From contig NZ_JAIVAP010000008.1 of assembly GCF_020171945.1 (NCBI RefSeq), positions 1 through 64,000 on the forward strand: DNA of 64,000 nucleotides. Direction: 5' to 3'. The translations under genes were made by a program, and so were the position numbers. Source of the stretch: Bacillus infantis. GTDB lineage: Bacteria; Bacillota; Bacilli; Bacillales; Cytobacillaceae. Below are positions 16,618 to 25,114 of this stretch, piece by piece (positions within the stretch are counted from its first letter, which is position 1; each line of letters starts with the position of its first letter). Under the pieces are notes generated by a model. That model worked only from the letters and a program-made list of their open reading frames with translations. It made no database searches and had not been told where the DNA came from.

Positions 16618-17745
16618 TTACCTGACAGCACAGCGGTTTGGACCTATTTCCATTTCACGCTGCTCATCTTCATCAGGAGTGATTCTGCCCATATTGGTTT
16701 TGCGGATTTCCTGATAGGCATTCGGCTGCGGCGGGAGGTTTTCGGTGACCAGCCTGCGGAATTCTGACTCATCGCTGATGTTCAGGCCATGGTTTTCTGC
16801 GAATAATGTGCCCAGCTCCTTTGAAACAGAACCATCATGATTCAATTCATCAATGATCATGAAATGGGCCGGCAGAACCAGCAGCTCTTCCGACAGATCG
16901 CGGTAACGCTTATACAATGTCTCACGCAGATCCCCTACCCAGTCGTCCGCGAGACCAGCCAGATCAGGGCGGCCAATGCTGTCGATGAATAAAATATCGC
17001 CAGAAAGCAAATATTGTCCATCAATCACGAAAGATGTTGATCCAATCGTATGGCCAGGAGAGTACAATGCATGGATATCAATAGCAGTTGTGCCGATTTC
17101 GACTGTTCTTCCACCTTCAAGGCTGCTGTAATCGAAAGCGACTTCGCCGGCATCCTTTGGCGGCAGCCAGTAGCTGGCGCCAGTCTGTTCAGCAAGCATT
17201 CTTCCTCCTGAAATATGGTCGGCATGAAGATGTGTGTCAAACACATGCTTGATCGCTGCGCCTTTATCGTCAGCAAAACCTCTGTATACTTCCGTCATCC
17301 GTGCTGCATCAATAATGGCCGCTTCCCCGCCGGAAATCACCATATAAGAAAGGCAGCCTTTCCCCAGGCGCACAAACTGGTACAGCTCTCCGCCGTCCTT
17401 CAGATCCCCAACTTTGACCGGTTCAAGATGCTCGCTCCATGCCTTCATTCCGCCCTGCAGATAAGATACATCCAGCCCTTCATCGGAAAGCATCTCAGCT
17501 ACCATTACAGATGAACCTTCCTTGGCACAGACAACCAGGATATCTTTGTCTGCCGGCAGCTTCTCCATAATCTCCTCGACGCCGTCCAAAAGATCGAAAT
17601 AAGGAATATTCAAATATTGAAAATGGTCTCCTTCAATTTTCCAATCCTCGAATGCATCATGATTGCGGACATCAAGAATGAACATTTCTTCTTTTTGAAT
17701 TACTTTTTGCGCAGCTTCTTTAGCAGTCATTGCTTTTACAGTCAA
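16618..17745 (-). CDS. Rhodanese-metallo-beta-lactamase fusion (persulfide dioxygenase-like)
   Basis: A 375-residue fusion. Residues about 8-108 form a rhodanese domain with active loop CAKEGSS (Cys73). Residues about 125-340 form a metallo-beta-lactamase fold with THLHADH (171-177), as in ETHE1/CstB persulfide dioxygenases that oxidise glutathione- or CoA-persulfide to sulfite. S. aureus CstB has the MBL domain first and rhodanese domains after; here the order is rhodanese then MBL. The start is TTG at 17745 with AGGGGG 8 nt upstream. B. subtilis YrkH occupies the same place in its yrk operon. Confidence 0.88.
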   Translation of the reverse strand: MTVKAMTAKEAAQKVIQKEEMFILDVRNHDAFEDWKIEGDHFQYLNIPYFDLLDGVEEIMEKLPADKDILVVCAKEGSSVMVAEMLSDEGLDVSYLQGGMKAWSEHLEPVKVGDLKDGGELYQFVRLGKGCLSYMVISGGEAAIIDAARMTEVYRGFADDKGAAIKHVFDTHLHADHISGGRMLAEQTGASYWLPPKDAGEVAFDYSSLEGGRTVEIGTTAIDIHALYSPGHTIGSTSFVIDGQYLLSGDILFIDSIGRPDLAGLADDWVGDLRETLYKRYRDLSEELLVLPAHFMIIDELNHDGSVSKELGTLFAENHGLNISDESEFRRLVTENLPPQPNAYQEIRKTNMGRITPDEDEQREMEIGPNRCAVR

Positions 17746-17784
17746 CCCAATTACCCCCTACCGTATATTTTTATTTAAAATTTT

Positions 17785-18360
17785 TTATTGATTCATACTG
17801 GCTGATGGACCGTTCCACTGGCTCATGCCAGGGAGCACGTTTTTGACATTCTTGAAGCCTTTTTCATCAAGCATCCTTGCAGCAAGATCGCTTCTGCTGC
17901 CTGTCCGGCAGACTACATAGACCGGAGCTTCCCCGTCCAATTCTCCAGCGCGCTCCTCCAGCTCTCCTAATGGGATGGAGACAGCGCCCGGAATGTGGTG
18001 GAAAGCAAATTCTGCAGATTCCCGTACGTCCAGCACAATGATATTGCCGTCTTCTGCCACAAGCTTCTCAAGATCATCATTGCTGATAACATGAGGATGC
18101 TTTTTCTCCTGCACCTCTTCACCGCTGGCTTTGCGGAGATAGTGCTTTAGCACGCCTTCCTCTTCAACAGTCCCGAGATACTGATGGCCGGCACTTTCAG
18201 CCCACGCCTTCAAATCTGCCTTCGAGCCTTTATCAGTAGCCAGCACCTCCAGCACTTCACCTGCATTCATACCGTTAATCTTTTTCTTCGTTTTGACAAT
18301 CGGCATAGGGCAAGCAAGCCCTTTTGCATCAAGAGTGGAATCTGTCTTAATCTGTGTCAT
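17785..18360 (-). CDS. TusA-rhodanese fusion sulfurtransferase (YrkF-like)
   Basis: A 191-residue protein of two sulfur-carrier domains. Residues about 7-77 are a TusA domain with the CPMP motif (AKGLACPMPIVKTKK); residues about 88-185 are a rhodanese domain with active loop CRTGSRS. Both Cys residues are present, so sulfane sulfur could pass between them. The arrangement matches B. subtilis YrkF. Its ribosome site GGGAGG overlaps a sequence resembling the repeated operator of this island. Confidence 0.88.
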   Translation of the reverse strand: MTQIKTDSTLDAKGLACPMPIVKTKKKINGMNAGEVLEVLATDKGSKADLKAWAESAGHQYLGTVEEEGVLKHYLRKASGEEVQEKKHPHVISNDDLEKLVAEDGNIIVLDVRESAEFAFHHIPGAVSIPLGELEERAGELDGEAPVYVVCRTGSRSDLAARMLDEKGFKNVKNVLPGMSQWNGPSASMNQ

Positions 18361-18364
18361 CTTT

Positions 18365-18380
18365 AAACCTCCCAGGGTAT
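18365..18380. promoter_or_regulatory. Weak operator-like sequence before the TusA-rhodanese gene
   Basis: AAACCTCCCAGGGTAT shares 12 or more positions with the tusA operator but contains the ribosome site, so the similarity may be partly coincidental. A comparable weak match, TTACCCCCTACCGTAT, lies at 17751-17766. Confidence 0.3.
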
Positions 18381-18397
18381 ATTAGTTCTTAAAAAAA

Positions 18398-18691
18398 TTA
18401 CTTTATCTGCCCTTCCCAGGCAAGCATTCCGCCCTCCATATTAACAACCCTGAAGCCATGGGATTCAAGCAGCTGGCACGCCCTTCCGCTGCGGCCTCCT
18501 GACCGGCACACGAGGACATATTCTTTATTTTTATCAAGCTCATGCATCCGGAATTCAAGGAGTCCAAGCGGGATATTGACACTATCAGGAATACGGCCTT
18601 CTTTTACCTCATCCACTTCCCGGACATCCACAATATTTAGCATTCCTTTTTCCAGCTTGCTTTCTACTTCTTTAGCTGACCATTTCTCCAT
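18398..18691 (-). CDS. Single-domain rhodanese
   Basis: A 97-residue rhodanese consisting of one complete domain with active-site loop CRSGGRS and a C-terminal GGMLAWEGQIK typical of small PspE/GlpE-like enzymes. It moves sulfane sulfur from persulfides or thiosulfate to a thiol acceptor. AGGAGGG lies 7 nt before the ATG. It lies 12 nt downstream of the DsrE-like gene with no operator-like sequence between them, so the two are co-transcribed. Confidence 0.9.
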   Translation of the reverse strand: MEKWSAKEVESKLEKGMLNIVDVREVDEVKEGRIPDSVNIPLGLLEFRMHELDKNKEYVLVCRSGGRSGRACQLLESHGFRVVNMEGGMLAWEGQIK

Positions 18692-18703
18692 TGTTTTGCC
18701 CTC

Positions 18704-19183
18704 CTATATAAACAGATTTACATTGCCGTCTTCGGCATCACCGAGATAAGCTGCAACACCTGCATATTCAATATTGTCAAGCAGCTCTTCCTGCTGGAGT
18801 CCGAGCAAATCCATCGTCATTGTACAGGCAACCAGTTTTACATCCTGTTCCTGGGCCATCTCGATCAGCTGCGGCAGCGGAAGTGCATTATGCTTTTTCA
18901 TGACACCTTTGATCATCTTAGGACCAAGCCCTGCGAAGTGCATCTTTGAAAGCCCCATTTTATCGGCTCCCCTTGGCATCATCCTGCCGAACATCTTCTC
19001 CATGAATCCTTTTTTCACCATAGTATTCTCATCTTTCCGAAGAGCATTCAGTCCCCAGAAAGTATGGAAAATTGTAACTTCGTGGTCATAAGCTGCAGCT
19101 CCGTTCGCAATGATATAGGCTGCCATTGCTTTATCATAGTCTCCGCTAAAAAGGACAATCGTTGTTCTTTTCTTCTCTGACAT
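18704..19183 (-). CDS. DsrE/DsrF-like sulfur carrier (YrkE-like)
   Basis: A 159-residue DsrE-family protein (the DrsH-like group of YrkE). The N-terminal KRTTIVLFSGDYDKAMAAYIIANGAA strand-helix and the later VKLVACTMTMDLLGL segment contain the family's conserved Cys. Such proteins accept persulfide sulfur from TusA in sulfur-oxidation gene sets. The start at 19183 is preferred over 19198: a GAGGGGG ribosome site precedes 19183 at 5-6 nt, and the upstream ATG overlaps it. Confidence 0.85.
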   Translation of the reverse strand: MSEKKRTTIVLFSGDYDKAMAAYIIANGAAAYDHEVTIFHTFWGLNALRKDENTMVKKGFMEKMFGRMMPRGADKMGLSKMHFAGLGPKMIKGVMKKHNALPLPQLIEMAQEQDVKLVACTMTMDLLGLQQEELLDNIEYAGVAAYLGDAEDGNVNLFI

Positions 19184-19203
19184 TCTAATCCCCCTCATCT
19201 AAT

Positions 19204-19219
19204 ATACACTACCGGGTAT
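19204..19219. promoter_or_regulatory. Candidate CstR-type operator before dsrE-like gene
   Basis: ATACACTACCGGGTAT keeps the ATAC...GGGTAT ends of the two stronger sites in this island and lies in the tusA-dsrE gap, upstream of the ribosome site. Confidence 0.5.
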
Positions 19220-19237
19220 ATAACCCCGCAAAAAAAA

Positions 19238-19465
19238 TCAGCCTTTTTTAATGTAAAAAGTAAATACGCCTGCTTCTTCCTTCATATCAACCAGTTCATG
19301 CCCTGTTGATGAAGCCCATGCTGTCAGATCGCTCTTTGCTCCTTTGTCAGTCGCGAGAACCTCTAAGATCTGTCCTGATTCAAGCTCACCGATTGCCTTC
19401 TTTGTTTTAACGATCGGCATTGGACAAGCCAAGCCTTTTGCATCTAATACTTTACTGCTGTTCAT
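19238..19465 (-). CDS. TusA-family sulfurtransferase
   Basis: A 75-residue stand-alone TusA domain with the CPMP motif in AKGLACPMPIVKTKK. It is almost the same as the TusA part of the fusion at 17785-18360, suggesting duplication within the island. TusA proteins carry persulfide sulfur on the CPMP cysteine. AAGGAGGAA lies before the ATG. It has its own promoter and an operator-like palindrome. It corresponds to B. subtilis YrkI. Confidence 0.92.
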   Translation of the reverse strand: MNSSKVLDAKGLACPMPIVKTKKAIGELESGQILEVLATDKGAKSDLTAWASSTGHELVDMKEEAGVFTFYIKKG

Positions 19466-19500
19466 GAAAAATTCCTCCTTGGATAATTGATTTATTTTTA

Positions 19501-19545
19501 ATACCTCATGGGGTATATAATATTTTAAAATAAAAAGGATGTCAA
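19501..19545 (-). promoter_or_regulatory. tusA promoter with CstR-type operator
   Basis: On the minus strand TTGACA (19540-19545) and TATTAT (19517-19522) are 17 nt apart. Directly downstream of the -10 is ATACCTCATGGGGTAT (19501-19516), a near-palindrome of the CsoR/CstR operator kind. A repressor here would block clearance. The -35 lies only 3 nt past the cstR stop. Confidence 0.7.
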
Positions 19546-19547
19546 CC

Positions 19548-19811
19548 CTATCTGCTTCTTACAAGCAGATTGACTGCTTCCTTTATCATCTCTTCCGGCT
19601 CCAGAGTGCCATCTTCATCGGCTTCTTTCATGCATTCCACAAGATTTGTGCTCACGATTACGCCGATTGCCCGGTCAATTGCCGACCTTGCAGCAGACAG
19701 CTGGGTAATGACATCCTTGCAATCTGCATCTTCTTCAATCATGCGCATAATGCCGCGCATCTGCCCTTCGACCCGCTTAATCCGATTCTTCGTGCCATTA
19801 TTATATTCCAA
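19548..19811 (-). CDS. cstR: CsoR/FrmR-family repressor, CstR-like (persulfide-sensing)
   Basis: The 87-residue all-helical protein starts at a TTG (19811) with GGAGGGGG 6 nt upstream; longer readings have no ribosome site. It shows the CsoR-family signature NRIKRVEGQMRGI, Cys in DADCKDV and Cys in NLVECM. The copper sensor CsoR has a His four residues before the second Cys; here that residue is Asn, which argues against copper and for the dithiol persulfide sensor CstR. Context (TusA, DsrE, rhodanese, MBL, TauE) supports this. It is probably autoregulated from the operator in its own promoter. Confidence 0.85.
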   Translation of the reverse strand: MEYNNGTKNRIKRVEGQMRGIMRMIEEDADCKDVITQLSAARSAIDRAIGVIVSTNLVECMKEADEDGTLEPEEMIKEAVNLLVRSR

Positions 19812-19865
19812 AGGATGCCCCCTCCATTTCTTGTGAACGCCGCTTTGTTCGGCGGCCATGAACCA

Positions 19866-19894
19866 ATAATATACCCTAGTAGGTATTTTGTCAA
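19866..19894 (-). promoter_or_regulatory. cstR promoter with operator in the spacer
   Basis: TTGACA (19889-19894) and TATTAT (19866-19871) are 17 nt apart on the minus strand. The palindrome-like ATACCCTAGTAGGTAT (19871-19886) fills the spacer, so repressor binding would exclude RNA polymerase. Confidence 0.75.
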
Positions 19895-20126
19895 CACTCC
19901 AAATCTGAATTTGCGATAATACGGCAGAGAAGGGTCTTCCATACTGCTGAGAGGGATAGGATGGGCGGCCGGCCTCTTCATTCTGCTGCATCCCCCTGCT
20001 CTTTTTCATCATCAGTGCTGGCAATCCTTATTCCAGTACCCGTCCGATAAAGATACCCCCCCGCCTATAAGTTTCCATCTGCCGGCAAAAGGGTAATTTT
20101 CTATAAAATGCGAAAGGGGGAAAAGC

Positions 20127-21317
20127 ATGGAGCCGATAAAAGTAATTTTGCTGCTTTTGGTGGGCTATATTGTTTTTACCATTGATAAAAAGAAAAAGCT
20201 GTTCCCTGGTCCGCCTGTATTGGTGCTGATAGGGATCGGCCTTTCTTTTATAGGCTATTTTGCATCGCTTCATATTGGAAAGGAAATTTTATATGATATT
20301 TTCCTGCCTTCATTATTATTCATTTCGGCATATCGATTTCCTCCAGCCGCCCTGAAAAAGAATGCGGGCATGATTGGCTTCCTTAGTACAGCAGGCCTTT
20401 TGATCACAGCACTGCTTCTTGGGGCTGCCATTTATTATTTTGCCAATCTTTTCTTCAGCATCAGCTTCCTGGGAAGCCTGATGATTGCGGCCATTCTTAC
20501 CCCGACCGACCCGGTTTCTGTCATCTCCATTCTTAAGGAGGCGTCCTCCGACCCGAGGGTAAGTGAAATTGTCGAAGGTGAGTCCATGATCAATGACGGG
20601 ACAAGCTTTGTACTGTTCACTGTACTGACAGGGATGTTTGCGAGAGGGGAATCTTTTTCGGTTCTTTCGTTTGCAAAAGACTTTCTCTTTGTATCACTCG
20701 GGGGTATTTTTCTTGGATTAATATGCGGCTGGATCGTCAGCAAGGCCGTCCATGTGACCGAGCGGAAGGATTATCAGGTGATGCTCAGTATCATTCTTTC
20801 GTACGGTATCTTCTATGCGGCCGAGCTTGCAGGCGTTTCAGGTGTGCTGGCTACGGTTTCTGCCGGCATCATGCTGTCTTGGGAGTTCAACCATACCAAT
20901 AAGGAAGACCATTACCTTCAGTCGCTCGACAGCTTCTGGGGAATAATCGAGCCGACCATCATTTCCCTTGTCTTTCTTATGATCGGAATTGAAGCAACCA
21001 GCCATCTGACCATTGATCATTGGGGCATTGCCTTTGTCATTTTTGCTATGAGCATCCTGATCCGCTTTGCTGTCATCCATGGAACCGTCCTGGCCCTGCC
21101 GAAAGAAAGGAAGCTGTTCAGCTGGCGGGAATCGTCCATCATATCATGGGCAGGCATTAAAGGGACCATGTCGGTCGTTCTTCTGCTGATACTCGATGCG
21201 GCACAAACCACCAGGGCGGATATGATCATTTCGCTGACCTTTACAGCGGTCATCTTATCTTTGATTATTCAGAGCTCGACCATTTATCCGCTTTCCAAAG
21301 CACTTATAAAAAAATGA
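20127..21317 (+). CDS. CPA1-family cation:proton antiporter
   Basis: A 396-residue membrane protein with about 11-12 hydrophobic segments. ILTPTDPVSVISILKE and GESMINDGTSFVLFTVLTG are the classic CPA1/NhaP ion-binding signatures, followed by WAGIKGTMSVVLLL near the C-terminus. Such proteins exchange Na+ or K+ for H+ across the cytoplasmic membrane in pH and salt homeostasis; ion preference cannot be read. There is no cytoplasmic TrkA-C tail. AAGGGGG precedes the ATG. It is monocistronic, with a terminator directly at the stop. Confidence 0.9.
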   Translation: MEPIKVILLLLVGYIVFTIDKKKKLFPGPPVLVLIGIGLSFIGYFASLHIGKEILYDIFLPSLLFISAYRFPPAALKKNAGMIGFLSTAGLLITALLLGAAIYYFANLFFSISFLGSLMIAAILTPTDPVSVISILKEASSDPRVSEIVEGESMINDGTSFVLFTVLTGMFARGESFSVLSFAKDFLFVSLGGIFLGLICGWIVSKAVHVTERKDYQVMLSIILSYGIFYAAELAGVSGVLATVSAGIMLSWEFNHTNKEDHYLQSLDSFWGIIEPTIISLVFLMIGIEATSHLTIDHWGIAFVIFAMSILIRFAVIHGTVLALPKERKLFSWRESSIISWAGIKGTMSVVLLLILDAAQTTRADMIISLTFTAVILSLIIQSSTIYPLSKALIKK

Positions 21318-21319
21318 AA

Positions 21320-21339
21320 AAGCTGCCCAGGGGCAGCTT
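21320..21339. terminator. Bidirectional terminator between antiporter and hydroxylase genes
   Basis: AAGCTGCCC/GGGCAGCTT is a 9-bp stem with a 2-nt gap, flanked by A- and T-rich tracts. Converging genes end on both sides. Confidence 0.8.
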
Positions 21340-21341
21340 CT

Positions 21342-21983
21342 TCAGGATAAAAGCTTCTTTTCCTTGCTCCTGCCCTCAAGATCCCTCACCGTTTTGCTTG
21401 TTTCTACTTCCTTCTCATCCTTTAATGTCCCAAACAGAGCATCGACAAAAGGGGTTGAGACGCCATACCAATAGTTTTCATTTTTGAAATGATGAAGGAT
21501 ATGCGTTTTTTTCAGCCATATTCCAAATTGGGATTTTGGCTTAAGCGGGCGGTGGGCTACATAATGCTTCCATTCATAGATCAGCAGCATGAGCACGAGG
21601 CCTAGGCTGAATGACACAGTATCAGGCAGCGAACCAGTAAAGAAGAAAAAGATGAGGGCAAGGACCGACAAGTTCGGCAAACTGTACCAGACCGGCAGAA
21701 ACAGCAGCTTCAAATCATTGGGATATTTGTGGTGGTCATAGTGGATACGCTTTAAAAATGTCAGAAACAAAGCATTCTTTGGCGGATTAAGATGGAACAG
21801 GAAGCGGTGTGTGAGATATTCACTGAACATAAATGTAAGCATTCCCCCAGCTGTAAAAGCAAGGAGCTGCCAGCCCGCACCCTGTACTGCTATATACCAA
21901 ATGAGCCCGGCTGCAAAGAGGCCTGACATAATGATGATATCAGGATGAAAGAAGAAATCCTTATAAATGCCTTTGCTTTTCAA
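21342..21983 (-). CDS. Sterol desaturase/fatty-acid hydroxylase superfamily membrane protein
   Basis: A 213-residue membrane protein with the di-iron histidine boxes HRFLFH, HYDHHKYP and HILHHF, and four or so hydrophobic segments. Family members hydroxylate or desaturate lipids; the substrate here is unknown. The ORF stays open to an ATG at 22088, but that codon lies inside the upstream ABC operon terminator. The TTG at 21983 has AGGAG 10 nt upstream (a GTG at 21992 is too close). The start is therefore revised. Confidence 0.8.
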   Translation of the reverse strand: MKSKGIYKDFFFHPDIIIMSGLFAAGLIWYIAVQGAGWQLLAFTAGGMLTFMFSEYLTHRFLFHLNPPKNALFLTFLKRIHYDHHKYPNDLKLLFLPVWYSLPNLSVLALIFFFFTGSLPDTVSFSLGLVLMLLIYEWKHYVAHRPLKPKSQFGIWLKKTHILHHFKNENYWYGVSTPFVDALFGTLKDEKEVETSKTVRDLEGRSKEKKLLS

Positions 21984-22070
21984 TTGCTTCACACTCCTGT
22001 CTAATATGTCCAATATATTCTTGGAGATATTATATGTCAATATATTCTGAATATTATTAGGGCTTAATAA

Positions 22071-22095
22071 AAGCCTGGATGACTTCATCCAGGCT
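22071..22095 (-). terminator. Terminator of the GntR-ABC operon
   Basis: AAGCCTGGATGA/TCATCCAGGCTT is a perfect 12-bp stem 9 nt past the permease stop, with T-rich sequence after it. Confidence 0.85.
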
Positions 22096-22103
22096 TTCTC
22101 TAT

Positions 22104-23312
22104 TTATTCCGCCTTACTCAGCCACTTCCACATTTCCTGCGGAGTGGCATTTTTGCCGTGCATTAAAATCCCGACCTTGAAGATCTTTCCGGCCGCCTTC
22201 ATCAGTAACGCAATACTGGCCAGGAGGATGGCTGCAGATAGAAGTATCTCTCCCCATGGCCATTCCTCCATGACGGAAAGCCTCATGATCCATACCCCCG
22301 GGGCTGTGAATGGGATATAAGAGCCCGCGATTGCAATCACTCCTTCAGGGTCGGAAAAGACCGGCTTGATTAATAAAAGCGGTGCAAAAGGAAGCATCAG
22401 TATAAAGCCCTGAAAATTGCTGGCAGAGTTTACATCCTCCACGGTTGCACCCATCCCTGCAAAAACTGCAGCAAACAGCAGATAGCCAAGGATCGCAAAC
22501 AGCATAAGAACCAATGTTTCCGGAACTGCGAGATACTGGATCAGCGGTACATCGAGCCTCCATGATGCGGCCGGGATGACGAACAGAAGCCAGACGGCCA
22601 CCTGGATGATGCCAAGGGTAAAATAACCGATGATTTTCCCCTGCATCAGTTCACCGGATGTCAGAGAAGACAGCATAATTTCAGCTATTTTATCTTTCTT
22701 TTCCTGTGACGCACTCTGGAAGATCATCATCCCCGAAATCACGACTGAAAACAGGACGACACCTGCTGTGATCCCAGGAATCAATCGTTCATATAAATCC
22801 TTTCCGGCTGCTGTATCCTTCGCTTCAATCGCTTCAAAGCTGATATCCTGTGAAACTGCTGCCAGCTCCTCTTCATCAAGTGCCAGCTGGCTCAGCTGAA
22901 AGGCGCGCAAGGGCTGCTCCAGCAGCATGGCCTGCTGCAGAACATCATCCGGTACTCCTTCACTCATATAGATCGGGAAACTTCCAGCATCAAGTCCGTT
23001 TTTTGTCAGTGGAATAAAGATCGTATTTTCAGCAGCTTCAAGCTTATTTAAAATTTCACTTTCAGAGGCATTCGTCAGCTCGACTTCCCACTCAAGCCCT
23101 GCCATGATTCCTTCTGTGCCATTCCAGATACCCAGTTCGTCCTTTATTATTACATTAACCGGCTCGGGCTCGCTTTGGAAACGGTCCATCACGGATGGCA
23201 ATATGGCAAAAAGCAGGAAGCTTAGAGGCGTCAGCAAAAGCGAAATGACAAAGGATTTATTTTTCATATTCCGTTTTATCTCCCATTTGGCTACCTTTAA
23301 GCTATTGCGCAA
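22104..23312 (-). CDS. ABC-2 type transporter permease (NatB/YhaP-like)
   Basis: A 402-residue permease: one N-terminal membrane helix, a large extracytoplasmic domain (about residues 40-180) and about five to six C-terminal helices, the ABC2_membrane_3 layout of NatB and B. subtilis YhaP. The start is the TTG at 23312, with AAGAAGG 8-10 nt upstream; it overlaps the ATPase gene by 11 nt, so translation is likely coupled. Together with the ATPase at 23302-24252 it would form an exporter of unknown substrate (Na+ extrusion or antimicrobial peptide detoxification in relatives). Confidence 0.85.
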   Translation of the reverse strand: MRNSLKVAKWEIKRNMKNKSFVISLLLTPLSFLLFAILPSVMDRFQSEPEPVNVIIKDELGIWNGTEGIMAGLEWEVELTNASESEILNKLEAAENTIFIPLTKNGLDAGSFPIYMSEGVPDDVLQQAMLLEQPLRAFQLSQLALDEEELAAVSQDISFEAIEAKDTAAGKDLYERLIPGITAGVVLFSVVISGMMIFQSASQEKKDKIAEIMLSSLTSGELMQGKIIGYFTLGIIQVAVWLLFVIPAASWRLDVPLIQYLAVPETLVLMLFAILGYLLFAAVFAGMGATVEDVNSASNFQGFILMLPFAPLLLIKPVFSDPEGVIAIAGSYIPFTAPGVWIMRLSVMEEWPWGEILLSAAILLASIALLMKAAGKIFKVGILMHGKNATPQEMWKWLSKAE

Positions 23313-24252
23313 TTCTATGACCTTCTTTCTGTACAAGATGATTTTCCGATGCAATGTCTATGAATATTTCATGCAGGGAAATACGGTCGATGGACAGCTC
23401 CTGGACAGCCAGCTGTTCTGGCAGCTGCTTCAGCCACGTAGCTGGATGAACACTGCTGTCGAGAAAAAGGACTGATACATCGCTTTTTTGCTCCACCCTC
23501 TGCACATGGGGGATTTTCTCCAGCATTGCCGCTCCATTTGCCCCGCGGATTGTGCATTTATAGTTCGCATACTCTTTTTTCACTTCTTCCACCGTTCCTG
23601 CAAGGACCTTGTGCCCTTTATGGATCATAAATAACCGGTCGCACATTTCCTCTACCATATTCATCTGATGGGAGGAAAGCAGAATGGCCGTGCCTTTATC
23701 CGCAAGCTCCCTGATTTCCTTTTTGAAGACCTCCTGGCTGACTGGATCAAGCCCGGAAAAAGGCTCATCAAGGATGAGAAGGCGGGGCTCATGAAGGACA
23801 GAGGCGATAAACTGGATTTTCTGCCCCATCCCTTTGGACAATTCCTCCAGTTTAGCTTTCTCCTTCCCTTCCATATTGAACTTAGCCAAATACTCCAAGA
23901 TCCGTTCTTTTGCCTTTTTCAATGGGTAGTCCTTTAACTCCGCAAGATAGAGCAGCATATCCATCACCTTGACATTCTTATAAAGGCCCCTTTCTTCAGG
24001 CAGGTAGCCGATCAGGTGGCGGGGAATGCTTTTTCCTGAAGAATGCCCGTGAAATGTGATATCTCCTTCATCAGGCAGAATGATGCCCATAATGCTGCGG
24101 ATCGAGGTGGATTTGCCGGCGCCATTCGGTCCAAGGATAGCCATGATCTCACCCTCATGCACCGAAAAAGAAATATCCTTCAGCACTTGTTTGTCTTTAT
24201 ACGACTTGCCGATACCTTCCACAGATAGCACCTTCCCGCTCACTCTCTCCAC
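23302..24252 (-). CDS. ABC transporter ATP-binding protein (YhaQ-like)
   Basis: A 316-residue ATPase with Walker A GPNGAGKST, signature LSKGM, Walker B LLILDEPFSGLDP and the switch His in LSSHQMN. A C-terminal DUF4162-like extension of about 80 residues is typical of NatA/YhaQ ATPases. The partner is the permease downstream. The start (GTG at 24252) overlaps the upstream ATPase gene by 13 nt; another GTG at 24243 is possible. Confidence 0.9.
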   Translation of the reverse strand: MERVSGKVLSVEGIGKSYKDKQVLKDISFSVHEGEIMAILGPNGAGKSTSIRSIMGIILPDEGDITFHGHSSGKSIPRHLIGYLPEERGLYKNVKVMDMLLYLAELKDYPLKKAKERILEYLAKFNMEGKEKAKLEELSKGMGQKIQFIASVLHEPRLLILDEPFSGLDPVSQEVFKKEIRELADKGTAILLSSHQMNMVEEMCDRLFMIHKGHKVLAGTVEEVKKEYANYKCTIRGANGAAMLEKIPHVQRVEQKSDVSVLFLDSSVHPATWLKQLPEQLAVQELSIDRISLHEIFIDIASENHLVQKEGHRIAQ

Positions 24253-25112
24253 CCCTTTTCCTGTTCTGGCTGCTGGAGCATGATGGCCAGCGCTTCCTCA
24301 AGCTCCAGCACCTCTTCCTCCAAAATTGAAATGCCAGCTTTTTTAAAATAATGTTCTGCTTCCAGGGCTGCCGACGTTATGACCATCCGAGTCCCCTGGC
24401 GTGATACTTCCCCAGGTATAGTGGCATCCGGCAGCTGCCCCACCCAATACTTTTTAAACTTGAGGGCCAATTCATCTTTTTCAAAATGCCCAGTGATTTT
24501 TCCATCCTTCATAAAAAGGATATAATCGGCCAGTTTGCGGATATCCTCCGCCTGATGGGTCGCAATGATCATCGTCTTGTCTCCCCGCTCCATCCACTCA
24601 GCAAGCGATTCCATCAAAAGATGCTTAGCAGGTATATCCATGGAGGCAGACGGTTCATCCAGGAGGAGGATCTCTGTATCCCGGGGCAGTGTCAATGCAA
24701 GATTAAGCTTCTGCTGGACTCCTTGGGAAAGCTTTCCGTAAGGCTTATCAAGCGGAACTGAAAACCGGCTCACAATTTCATCGAACAGCTGCTTATCCCA
24801 GGAAGGATACCATCGCGAAACAAGTGAATACAGCTCATATCCGGTAAGCGTGCTGACGCCGTTCAGTGTCTGGGGCTGATAAGCGATGTTCTGTTTCCAA
24901 GACTCCCCCTCTGAAATCGATTGTCCGTTTATCAGGATATATCCCTTGTCTCTCTTGGCAAGATTCATCATTAATTTTAATAGGGTGCTTTTTCCTGATG
25001 AGTTATTGCCGATCAGAGCTGTGATGGTCCCTGGCTCAAATCTTGCATCCAAAGGGCCCAGTTTAAAGCCGTCTATCTCTTTTTCAAGTCCGGTGATTTC
25101 TATTGGCATCAT
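24240..25112 (-). CDS. ABC transporter ATP-binding protein (YtrB-like)
   Basis: A 290-residue ATPase with Walker A GNNSSGKST, signature LSQGV and Walker B LLLDEPSASMD. It directly follows a GntR/YtrA-type regulator (2-nt gap), the usual arrangement of YtrA-YtrB modules that respond to cell-wall antibiotics. Its membrane partner is most likely the protein at 25526-26245. Strong ribosome site GGGGAGGA before the ATG. Confidence 0.88.
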   Translation of the reverse strand: MMPIEITGLEKEIDGFKLGPLDARFEPGTITALIGNNSSGKSTLLKLMMNLAKRDKGYILINGQSISEGESWKQNIAYQPQTLNGVSTLTGYELYSLVSRWYPSWDKQLFDEIVSRFSVPLDKPYGKLSQGVQQKLNLALTLPRDTEILLLDEPSASMDIPAKHLLMESLAEWMERGDKTMIIATHQAEDIRKLADYILFMKDGKITGHFEKDELALKFKKYWVGQLPDATIPGEVSRQGTRMVITSAALEAEHYFKKAGISILEEEVLELEEALAIMLQQPEQEKGWRE

Positions 25113-25114
25113 GC

